From: Trabulsiella odontotermitis
GTDB lineage: Bacteria > Pseudomonadota > Gammaproteobacteria > Enterobacterales > Enterobacteriaceae
NCBI RefSeq assembly: GCF_030053895.1
Contig: NZ_CP125781.1
Location: 3,224,001 to 3,288,000, forward strand
DNA length: 64,000 nucleotides
Direction: 5' to 3'
Part shown: positions 49,901 through 61,900 of the stretch, piece by piece
Numbering within the stretch: position 1 is the first letter of the stretch
Layout: each line of letters starts with the position of its first letter
Translations under genes and position numbers: made by a program
The notes under the pieces: model-generated
What the model was told of the DNA's origin: nothing
The model's input: only the letters and a program-made list of their open reading frames with translations
Database searches by the model: none

Positions 49901-52900
49901 CGGCGCCTGATCGTCAGTGACCACGAAGTTAGACACCGCACCCGGAGCTGCTGTATCAACCGTGACCGGGAAGCCGCCAGTCTGCGGGCTCACCTGACCG
50001 ATGCTGTTAACAGCTTCAGCAACGAACGTGTGCAGACCGTCTGACAGTGCTGGCGTGGTGTAAGTCCAGTCGCCGTTGGCATCTGCCGTGGTTGACCCCA
50101 GCAGCGTGGTGCCGTTGGCGCCACCGTAGATCTTAACCGTTACGTTAGCTTCGGCCGTACCTGTCAGCGTCAGGGTGTTGTCGTTGGTAATGGCATTGCT
50201 CTGCAGGGCGCCCGTATAAGTCGCCACATCGTCAACGACGCTGGTCAGTGTCGGCGGCAGCGGCTGGCCGCCTGCGTCGATCTGAATCACGTATTCCGGC
50301 GATGCAGAGGTTTCGTTACCCACTTTATCGGTTTCTTTCGCCGTCAGTCTGTAGGTACCGTCAGCCAGCGCAGTATTCACCTGCAGTGACCATGTACCAT
50401 CACCCTGTACGGTTGCCGTACCGATAACCGTGTTGCCGTTGTAGACCGTGATCGTGTTGCCCGGCTCTGCGCCAGTCCCCTTGATCAGCGGCGTGTTGTC
50501 GTCGGTGATATTTCCGGACGCAACATTACCCGTGACAAGACCCGCATCATCAACCACGCTGGTGATGCTGACTTTGCTGCTGTCCGGCGGTGTGAAGTCC
50601 AGCGTCAGCTCAAAGTTATCGGACGGCGCACTGGTGTTGCCGGCCTTGTCGGTTGCGGTGACGTAGAACTGGTGGCTGCCTTCGCTCAGGTTCGCCGTCG
50701 GCGAGTAGCTCCAGGTACCGTCAGCGCGAGCGGTGACAGAACCCAGCAGACCGTTCTGATCGTAGATCGTCACGATGCTGCCCGCTTCCGCCTTACCGTT
50801 CAGGGTCGGGGTCGGGTCATCCGTCACGCCATTGTTCGCCAGCGGTGTCTGAATGGAACCCACATCATCGGTTGCACTGTCGATGCTCGGTTTCACCGGG
50901 GCATCGATGTCGATGGTGACGGTCCAGCTGCCACTGTCGGAATCATTACCTGCCGGATCTTTCGCCGTCGCGGTGAAGGTATGGTTGCCTTTACCCAGAT
51001 CAACTGCCGGGGTGAAGGTCCAGTTACCGTCAGAGCCCGCGGTGGTGGAGCCCAGCACGGTGCCGCCATCCTTGATGGTGACCACGCTGCCGGCCTTCGC
51101 CGTACCGGTGATTTCCGGACGGGTATCGTCCGTCACGCCGTTCTGAGCGACAACGCCCGTCACCGTACCCGTATCATCGTTTACAGCGGTGATAACGGTC
51201 TGACCCGGAGCAACGTCGACCACGAAGGAGGTGTGCGACCCTTCCGGTCCGGTATTACCCGCGGTATCAGTCACTTTCGTAGTGATGTCGTGCGGACCGT
51301 TCGCCAGCGGCGTGGACGGTGTGAAGCTCCAGTTGCCGTTGGTATCGGCGACAGCCGTGCCGATGACAGTACCGTTGTCGATGATGCTCACCGTACTGCC
51401 CGCTTCAGCTTTACCGCTGATAACCGGCACGTTGTCATCGGTAGTATCACCGGTATTCACCGGACCAGTCTTCGTACCGACATCGTCAATGATCAGCAGA
51501 TCAGAGGCGGCAGACGGCGCGCTGGTATCCACAACAATGTCGAAGCCACCGGTGGACGGGCTGACGCGCCCTACGGTGTCGGTGACCGTGGCAGTGAAGT
51601 TGTGGTTGCCGTCGCTCAGCGCCGTACCCGGCGTGAAGGTCCAGCTTCCGCTACCATCGACCGTCGTGGTGCCAATCAGCGTACCGTTGTCATAGACACT
51701 GATGGTGCCGTTGGCCACACCCGTACCGCTGAGGGTCGGTGTACTGTCGTTGGTGATCTCACCTTTCTGCAGGAAGTCCACACCCGGTGCTGCGTCGTCA
51801 TAGACTTTATCCAGCGTCGGCGCCTGCGGGCCATCAGTCGATACCTTGATGGTGTAGTCGTTTGACGGACCCGATTCGTTGCCGACTTTGTCGGTTTCTT
51901 TCGCGGTCAGGACGTAAGTACCGTTTGGCAGCGGCGAGGACGGTTCCAGTTCCCAGGTACCGTCGGACTTGACGGTGGTGGAGCCGATGATCTTGTCGCC
52001 GTTGTAGACCGTAATCACGTTGCCTGCTTCCGCACCGGTACCGGAAATAACCGGACGGTTATCATCGGTTTCACTGCCGCTTGCGACAGAACCGGTCACT
52101 CCGCCAAAGTCGTCCACCACATCGGTGATGGCGAGTTTGCTGCTGTCCGGCGGTGTGAAGTCCAGCGTCAGTTCGAAGTTATCCGATGGCGCACTGGTGT
52201 TGCCGGCTTTGTCGGTTGCAGTGACGTAGAACTGGTGGCTGCCTTCGCTCAGGTTCGCCGTCGGCGAGTAGCTCCAGGTACCGTCAGCACGTGCGACTAC
52301 AGAACCCAGCAGACCGCTCTGATCGTAGATCTTCACGATGCTGTCCGCTTCCGCTTTACCGTTCAGCGTCGGGGTCGGGTCATCCGTCAGGCCATGATTC
52401 GCCAGCGATGTCTGCACCGCGCCCACATCATCGGTTGCACTGTCGATGCTCGGTTTCACCGGGGCATCGGTGTCGATGGTGACAGTCCAGCTGCTGCTGA
52501 CAGAGTCGTTGCCAGCCGGATCTTTCGCCGTGGCGGTGAAGGTATGGTTACCCTTGCCCAGATCACCAGACGGTGTGAAGGTCCAGTTGCCGTCGGAGCC
52601 CGCGGTGGTGGAGCCCAGCACGTTGCTGCCATCAGTGATGGTGACCACGCTGCCGGCCTTCGCCGTACCGGTGATTTCCGGACGCGTATCGTCGGTCACG
52701 CCACCCTGCGCAACGTTGGTGGTGACGCTGCCCACATCGTCCTTAATAGCGGTGATTTCGACTTTACCTGCGACCACATCAACCACGAAGGAGGTATGCG
52801 ACCCTTCCGGCCCGGTGTTACCCGCCGTATCAGTCACTTTCGTGGTGATGTCATGCGGACCGTTCGCCAGCGGTGTGGACGGTGTGAAGCTCCAGTTGCC

Positions 52901-55900
52901 GTTGTTATCGGCGACAGCCGAGCCAATGACAGTACCGTTGTCGATGATGCTCACCGTGCTGCCCGCTTCAGCTTTGCCGCTGATGGTCGGTACGTTGTCA
53001 TCGGTGGTGTCATTGTTATTCACCGGACCGGTCTTCGCACCGACATCATCGGTGATCAGCAGATCAGAGGCGGCTGACGGCGCGGTGGTATCAACAACAA
53101 TGTTGAAGCCGCCGGTAGCCGGGCTGACGCGCCCTACGGTGTCGGTGACCGTGGCAGTGAAGTTGTGGTTGCCGTCGCTCAGCGCCGTACCCGGCGTGAA
53201 GGTCCAGCTTCCGCTACCATCAACCGTCGTGGTGCCGATCAGCGTACCGTTGTCATAGACACTGATGGTACCGTTGGCCACACCCGTACCGCTGAGGGTC
53301 GGCGTATTGTCGTTGGTCACTTCGCCTTTCTGCAGGAATTCCGTCTGCGGCGCTACGTCGTCGTATACCGTATCCAGCGTTGGTGCCTGTGGCGCCACCG
53401 TGGAGACTTTAATGGTGTAGTCGTTGGACGGACCCGCTTCGTTGCCGACTTTATCAGTTTCCTTCGCGGTCAGGACGTAAGTACCGTTCGCCAGCGGTGA
53501 AGTCGGTTCCAGTTCCCAGGTACCGTCGGACTTGACGGTGGTGGAGCCGATGACCTTGTCGCCGTTGTAGACCGTAATCACGTTACCTGCTTCCGCACCG
53601 GTACCGGCGATCACCGGACGGTTGTCGTCGGTTTCACTGCCGCTCGCGACAGAACCGGTCACTCCGCCAAAGTCATCCACCACATCGGTGATGGCGAGTT
53701 TGCTGCTGTCCGGCGGTGTGAAGTCCAGCGTCAGTTCGAAGTTATCGGACGGCACGCTGATGTTACCGGCCTTGTCGGTTGCGGTGACGTAGAACTGATG
53801 GCTGCCTTCACTCAGGCCCGCCGTCGGCGAGTAGCTCCAGGTACCGTCATCGCGGGCGACCACGGAACCCAGCAGACCGCTCTGATCGTAGATCTTCACG
53901 ATACTGCCCGCTTCCGCCTTACCGTTCAGTGTCGGAGTCGGGTCATCGGTCAGGCCATGATTTGCCAGCGATGTCTGCACCGCGCCCACATCATCGGTTG
54001 CACTGTCGATGCTCGGCTTCGCCGGGGCATCGGTGTCGATGGTGACAGTCCAGCTGCTGCTGACAGAATCGTTGCCCGCCGGATCTTTCGCCGTGGCAGT
54101 GAAGGTATGGTTACCCTTGCCCAGATCGCCAGACGGTGTGAAGGTCCAGTTACCGTCGGAACCCGCGGTGGTGGAGCCCAGCACGTTGCTGCCATCAGTG
54201 ATGGTGACCACGCTGCCCGCCTTCGCCGTACCGGTGATTTCCGGACGCGTATCGTCGGTCACGCCACCCTGCGCAACGTTGGTGGTAATGCTGCCCACAT
54301 CGTCCTTGATGGCGGTGATTTCAGCCTGGCCCGGCGTGACGTCAACGATAATGTTAACGTGCGAGCCTTCCGGCCCGGTGTTACCCGCCGTATCGGTCAC
54401 CGTGGTGGTCAGGTCGTGCGGACCATTCGCCAGCGGTGCACCCGGTGTAAAGCTCCAGTTGCCGTTAGCATCCGCAACAACGGAGCCGATGACGGTATCG
54501 TTGTCAATGATGTTCACCGTGCTGCCCGCTTCGGCCTTGCCGCTCAGGGTTGGGGTGTTGTCATCGGTGGTGTCACCGTTGTTTACCGGTCCCTGATAAG
54601 CACCGACGTTATCGGAAACCAGCAGGTCAGAGGCGGCAGACGGCGCACCGGTATCGATGGTGATGTCATAGCCCCCCGTAGCCGGGCTGACGCGCCCTAC
54701 ACTGTCCGTGACCGTGGCGGTGAAGTTATGGCGGCCATCGTTCAGCCCCGTACCCGGCGTGAAGCTCCAGTTACCATTGGTGTCGACGATAGTCGTACCA
54801 ATCAGCGTACCGTTGTCATAGACGCTAATCGTGCCGCCAATCAGACCAGAACCGTTCAGGGTCGGGGTACTGTCGTTGGTCACTTCGCCTTTCTGCAGAT
54901 AATCCACATACGGCGCGGCGTCGTCATAGACCGTATCCAGCGTCGGTGCCTGTGGCGGCGTCGTGGACACATTAATGACGTATTCAGCCGACGGACCTGC
55001 TTCGTTGCCCACCTTGTCGGTTTCTTTCGCGGTCAGCGTATAACGACCGTTTGGCAACGGCGAGGACGGTTCCAGTTCCCAGGTACCGTCAGACTGGACG
55101 GTGGTGGAACCAATAACCTTGTCACCGTTGTAAACGATGATAGTGTCACCCGCTTCCGCACCGGTACCTTTGATCAACGGACGGTTATCATCCGTCATCC
55201 CTTCATGGGATACCGAGCCTGTAACGAGGCCAACATCATCCACCACATCGGTGATGGCGAGTTTGCTGCTGTCCGGCGGTGTGAAGTCCAGCGTCAGTTC
55301 GAAGTTATCCGACGGCACGCTGATGTTACCGGCCTTGTCGGTTGCGGTGACGTAGAACTGGTGCGCGCCTTCGCTCAGGTTCGCCGTCGGCGAGTAGCTC
55401 CAGGTACCGTCATCGCGGGCGACTACCGAGCCCAGCAGACCGCTCTGATCGTAGATCTTCACGATACTGCCCGCTTCCGCTTTACCGTTCAGTGTCGGGG
55501 TCGGGTCATCAGTCAGGCCATGGTTCGCCAGCGCGCCCTGGCTGCTGCCCACATCATCATTCGCCGCATCAATGCTCGGCTTCGCCGGGGCATCGGTGTC
55601 GATGGTGATGGTCCAGCTGCTGCTGACAGAGTCGTTACCCGCCGGATCTTTCGCCGTGGCGGTGAAGGTATGGTTACCTTTACCCAGATCGCCGGTCGGT
55701 GTGAAGCTCCAGTTGCCGTCAGAGCCTGCGGTGGTGGAGCCCAGCACCGTGTTGCCATCGGTGATGGTGACCACGCTGCCTGCCTTCGCCGTACCGGTGA
55801 TTTCCGGACGCGTATCGTCCGTCACGCCACCCTGCGCAACGTTGCTGGTAATGCTGCCCACATCGTCCTTGATGGCGGTGATTTCGGCTTTACCTGCGAC

Positions 55901-58900
55901 CACATCAACCACGAAGGAGGTATGCGCCCCTTCCGGCCCGGTGTTACCCGCCGTATCAGTCACTTTCGTGGTGATGTCATGCGGACCGTTCGCCAGCGGT
56001 GTGGACGGTGTGAAGCTCCAGTTGCCGTTGTTATCGGCGACAGCCGAGCCAATGACAGTACCGTTGTCGATGATGCTCACCGTACTGCCCGCTTCAGCCT
56101 TGCCGCTGATGGTCGGTACGTTGTCATCGGTGGTATCGCCAGTATTCACCGGACCAGTCTTCGCACCGACGTCATCGGTGATCAGCAGATCAGAAGCCGC
56201 AGACGGCAAGGTGGTATCCACAACAATGTTGAAGCCGCCGGTGGCCGGGCTGACACGTCCCACGCCATCGGTGACCGTCGCCGTGAAGTTATGGTTACCG
56301 TCGTTCAGCGCCGTACCCGGCGTGAAGCTCCAGGTGCCGCTGCCATCAACGATCGCGGTACCGATCAGGGTGCCGTTGTCATAAACGCTAATCGTGCCGC
56401 CAATCAGTCCCTTACCGCTGAGGGTCGGGGTACTGTCGTTGGTGATTTCACCTTTCTGCAGGTAGTCCACATACGGTGCGGCGTCGTCGTATACCGTATC
56501 CAGCGTCGGTGCCTGCGGCGGGGTGACACCCACCGTGATGACGTACTCGTTGGACGGACCGGCTTCGTTACCGACTTTGTCGGTTTCCTTCGCGGTCAGT
56601 CTGTAAGTACCATCCGGCAGCGGCGTAGACGGTTCCAGCGCCCAGGTACCGTCAGCCTTGACGGTGGTGGAGCCGATCACTGTATTACCGTTGTAAACCG
56701 TGATGGTATCGCCTGCTTCTGCACCGGTACCGGAGATGACCGGACGGTTATCGTCCGTTTCGCCGTTGTTCGGTACATCACCGGCAAGTTTCACGTCATC
56801 ATACACATTGGTGATGGCGAGTTTGCTGCTGTCCGGCGGCGTGAAGTCCAGCGTCAGCTCGAAGTCATCCGACGGCGCGCTGGTGTTGCCAGCTTTATCC
56901 GTTGCAGTGACATGGAACTGATGGCTGCCTTCATCCAGTTTGGTAGTTGGCGTGTAGCTCCAGGTGCCGTCATCACGTGCGGTGACGGAGCCCAGCAGAC
57001 CGCTCTGATCGTAGATCTTCACGATGCTGCCCGCTTCTGCTTTACCGCTCAGGGTCGGTGTCGGGTCATCCGTCAGGCCATGGTTCGCCAGCGCGCCCTG
57101 GTTGCTGCCCACATCATCCATTGCGCTGTCGATGCTCGGTTTCACCGGCGCATCGATGTCAATGGTGATGGTCCAGCTATTACTGGTAGAGGTATTCCCT
57201 GCCGGATCCTGCGCCGAGGCGGTGAAGGTATGGTTGCCTTTACCCAGATCGCCGGTCGGTGTGAAGCTCCAGCTGCCGTCAGAGCCCGCGGTGGTGGAGC
57301 CCAGTACGGTGCTGCCATCCATGACCGTAACAATACTGCCCGCCTTCGCCGTACCGGTGATTTCCGGACGGGTATCGTCCGTCACGCCGTTCTGGGTGAC
57401 GTTGGTCGTGATGCTGCCCACATCATCCTTCACGGCAACGATCGCGGCCTGACCCGGATCGACGTCAACGTCAAAGGTGACGTGTGATCCTTCCGGCCCG
57501 GTGTTGCCCGCGGTATCGGTCACCGTGGTGGTGATGTCGTGCGGACCGTTCGCCAGCGGCGTGGACGGTGTGAAGCTCCAGTTACCGGTGTTATCAACAA
57601 CAGCGGTGCCGATCACCGTACCGTTGTCGAGGATGTTCACCGTGCTGCCCGGTTCGGCCTTGCCGCTCAGGGTCGGCAGGTTGTCATCGGTAGTGTCGCC
57701 GGTATTCACCGGACCTGTCTTCGCACCGACATCATCGGTGATCAGCAGATCAGAAGCCGCAGACGGCATGGTGGTATCCACAATGATATTGTGTCCACCC
57801 GTTGCCGGGCTGACGCGTCCTACCACGTCAGTGACCGTCACGGTAAAGTTATGGTTGCCGTCGTTCAGCGCCGTATCCGGCGTGAAGCTCCAGCTACCAT
57901 TGCTGCCTACGGTCGCGGTACCGATCAGGGTGCCGTTGTCGTAGACGCTGATGGTGCCGCCAATCAAGCCGCTACCGCTCAGGGTCGGCATATTGTCGTT
58001 GGTGACTTCACCTTTCTGCACAAAGTCAACAGAAGGTGCGACATCGTCATAGACGCTATCCAGCGACGGAACCGGCGGAGCCTGAGTAGACAAGTTGAAA
58101 GTGTACTCGTTGGACGGATCGGAGACGTTACCGACAGAGTCGGTTTCCTTCGCCGTCAGGGTGTACAGGCCATCAGGCAGCGGCGTGGTCGATACCAGTT
58201 CCCAGCTACCGTCAGCCTGGACGGTGGCGGAGCCGATCACCGTGTCACCGTTGTAAACGGTGATGGTATTACCCGCTTCTGCGCCAGTACCTTTGATCAG
58301 CGGACGATTATCGTCAGTGATGCTACCAGTACCGCTCGGCACAGAGCCCGTCACGCCACCGACGTCATCCACCACATCCGTAATGGTGACCTTGCTGCTG
58401 TCAGGCGCGGTGTAGTCGGTGGTCAGTACGAAGTCGTCTGATTCCGGACCGGTGTTACCCGCTTCGTCTGTCGCGGTGGTGGTGATGTGATGCTCACCTT
58501 CCGGGAGCGGTGTGGTCGGGGTGAACTGCCACGACCCGTTATCGTCAGCGATAGCCGAACCGATCAGGTCGCCGTTGTCGTAGATATCGACACGGCTGCC
58601 CGGCTCGGCAGTGCCGTTCAGGGTCGGGTTAGCGTCATCAGTAACATCGCCGCTGTGGAGATCGTTACGGTTTGAGCCCACGTCATCAATGGCAGAGCCA
58701 ATCGACGGTTTGCCCGGCGCCACGGTGTCCACGGTCAGATCGAAGGCCGGAGAGGTGACGTCGTTACCTGCCTGATCGACAGAGGTTGCTGTCAGGCTGT
58801 GATCGCCATCGCTCAGATCCTGAACCGGTGTGAAGCTCCAGCTGCCGTCCGGCTGAACGGTAGTGCTGCCCAGTACATCATTACCATCCTTGATGGTCAC

Positions 58901-61900
58901 GATGCTGCCTGGTTTGCCGCTGCCGGTCAGTTCCGGACGCGCGTCGTCGGTGACGTTGCCGTCAGTCAGACTGCCGGTGATCGGACCCTGGTCGTCATTA
59001 ACAGAGCCAATGGTGACCTGGTTCGGATCCGGATCAACGGTGAAGCTGATGCCCGGAGACGGATTGCTGCTGTTGCCCGCAGGGTCGGTGACCACGGTGG
59101 TGATCTCGTGATCGCCTTTATCCAGCGGTGTTTCCGGCGTGTATTCCCACTTGCCGTCGTCGCCGACGACAGTGGAACCAATCACTTCGCCGTTGTCGAT
59201 GATTTCCACCACGCTGCCCGGTTCAGCGTTACCGCCGAAGGTCGGGGACTGGTCGTCGGTGGTGTCGCCATCGTTAACGGTACCGGTCAGATCACCCACA
59301 TCGTCGTTCGCCGCCACATCACCGGCGCTCGGTGCAGCGGTATCAATCACGATCGGGAAGCTGCCGCTCTCTTTATGGTTACCCGCCGGATCAGTAGCGG
59401 TAACGGCAAAGTTATGGTTGCCGTCTGCCAGGGCAGTGCCCGGGGTGAAGGTCCACTTACCGTTGCTGTCCGCGGTAACCGAGCCGAGGATCGTGCTGCC
59501 GTCACGGATAGTGACGATATCGCCTGCCGCCGCGGTCCCGTTCAGAGTCGGGGTGCTGTCGTTGGTGGCATCGCCTTTCTGCAGCGGGCCAACGTGCGGT
59601 TCGCTGTTATCGACCACACTGGTGATCGACGGCTCAGTGCCGGTCGGGATCAGCAGCGTAATGTCGTAAGCCGGCGCTTCACCGGTGATGCGGTTACCGG
59701 CCGGATCCTGGGTTTCCAGCGTCAGGCTGTTCAGGCCTTCCAGCAGCGGTGCGTCCGGCGTCATGCTCCAGTCACCATTGCTGTCAACCACCGCCGAGCC
59801 AATCAGGTGCTTCCCTGCCGCATCGGTGGTGTAGACGAACACAATGTTACCGGCACCGCCGATACCGCTGATCACTGGCTGGCTGTCATCGGTGATGTCA
59901 CCGCTGGCAACGTTGCCCTGCAGATCGCCAATGTCATCCGCCACGGCGGTGATCTTCAGGCTGTCTTCAGTGGCAACCGGCGGTGTGTAGTCGGTGGTCA
60001 GCTCGAAATCGTCTGATTCCGGACCGGTGTTACCCGCTTCATCCGTCGCGGTGGTGGTGATGTGATGCTCACCTTCCGGGAGCGGTGTGGTCGGGGTGAA
60101 CGACCAGGCGCCGTTTTCATCGGCAATGGTCGAGCCAATCAGGTCGCCGTTGTCGTAGATGTCGACACGGCTGCCCGGTTCGGCATTGCCTTTCAGCGTC
60201 GGGTTGGCGTCGTCAGTGACGTCGCCACTCTGCAGATCATCGCGGACGGAGCCCACATCATCAATGGCAGAGCCAATCGACGGTTTGCCTGGCGCGGTGG
60301 TGTCCACGGTCAGATCGAAGGCCGGAGAGGTGACGTCGTTACCTGCCGGGTCAACCGAAGTGGCAGTCAGGCTGTGATCGCCGTCGGCCAGATCGGTTGT
60401 CGGCGTAAAGCTCCAGCTGCCATCCGGCTGGACGGTGGTGCTGCCCAGCACGTTATTACCATCCTTGATGGTCACGATGCTGCCAGGTTTGCCGTTACCA
60501 GTCAGTTCCGGACGCGCGTCGTCGGTGACGCTGCCGTCAGTCATGCTGCCGGTGATCGGCCCCTGGTCGTCATTAACAGAGCCAATGGTGACCTGGTTCG
60601 GATCCGGATCAACGGTGAAGCTGATGCCCGGCGACGGATCACTGCTGTTACCGGACGGATCAGTCACTACGGTGGTAATTTCGTGATCGCCTTTATCCAG
60701 CGGTGTTTCCGGGGTGTATTCCCACTTGCCGTCGTCGCCGACGACAGTGGAGCCAATCACTTCGCCGTTGTCGATAATATCCACCACGCTGCCCGGCTCA
60801 GCGTTGCCGCTGAAAGTCGGGGACTGATCGTCGGTGGTATCGCCATTGGCGATCGGGCCAGTCTTGTCGCCCACATCGTCATTCACCGCAATGCTGCTGG
60901 AATTCGGTACGGTGGTGTCGACGACGATCGGGAAGCTGCCGCTGTCCTTATGGTTACCGGCTGCATCGGTAGCCGTTACGCTGAACGCATGGTTACCATC
61001 CGCCAGGGCAGTGCCCGGGGTGAAGGTCCACTTACCGTTGCTGTCCGTGGTGACCGAACCAAGAACTGTGCTGCCATCCTTAATGGTGACGGTGTCGCCA
61101 GCCGCCGCCGTCCCGCTCAGGGTCGGGGTGCTGTCGTTGGTGGCATCGCCTTTCTGCAGCGGGCCAACGTGCGGTTCGCTGTTATCGACCACACTGGTGA
61201 TCGACGGCTCAGTGCCGGTCGGGATCAGCAGCGTAATGTCATAAGCAGGCGCTTCACCGGTAATGCGGTTACCGGCCGGATCCTGGGTTTCCAGCGTCAG
61301 GCTGTTCAGGCCTTCCAGCAGCGGTGCGTCCGGGGTCATGCTCCAGTCACCATTGCTGTCAACCACCGCCGAGCCAATCAGGTGTTTCCCTGCCGCATCG
61401 GTGGTGTAGACGAACACAATGTTACCGGCACCGCCGATACCGCTGATCACTGGCTGGCTGTCATCGGTGATGTCACCGCTGGCAACGTTGCCCTGCAGAT
61501 CGCCAATGTCATCCGCCACGGCGGTGATCTTCAGGCTGTCTTCAGTGGCAACCGGCGGTGTGTAGTCGGTGGTCAGCTCGAAATCGTCTGATTCCGGACC
61601 GGTGTTACCCGCTTCATCTGTTGCGGTGGTGGTGATGTGATGCTCACCTTCCGGGAGCGGTGTGGTCGGCGTGAACGACCAGGCGCCGTTTTCATCAGTC
61701 ACTGTCGAACCAATCAGCTCGCCGTTGTCGTAGATGTCGACACGGCTGCCCGGTTCGGCATTGCCTTTCAGGGTCGGGTTGGCGTCGTCGGTGACGTCGC
61801 CACTCTGCAGATCATCGCGGACGGAGCCCACATCATCAATGGCAGAGCCGATGGACGGTTTGCCCGGTGCGGTGGTGTCCACCGTCAGTTCAAAGGCCGG

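Noticed and set aside
53798..57487. Very long plus-strand open frame (1229 codons) opposite adhesin 2, and similar ones at 23582-26584, 27170-29275 and 30758-32203
   Set aside because: They mirror the repeat units of the minus-strand genes and are rich in Arg, Gly, Val and His, as expected from the complement of the Thr/Ala/Asp/Gly codon pattern. They share the repeat period, have no domain content and no ribosome sites.
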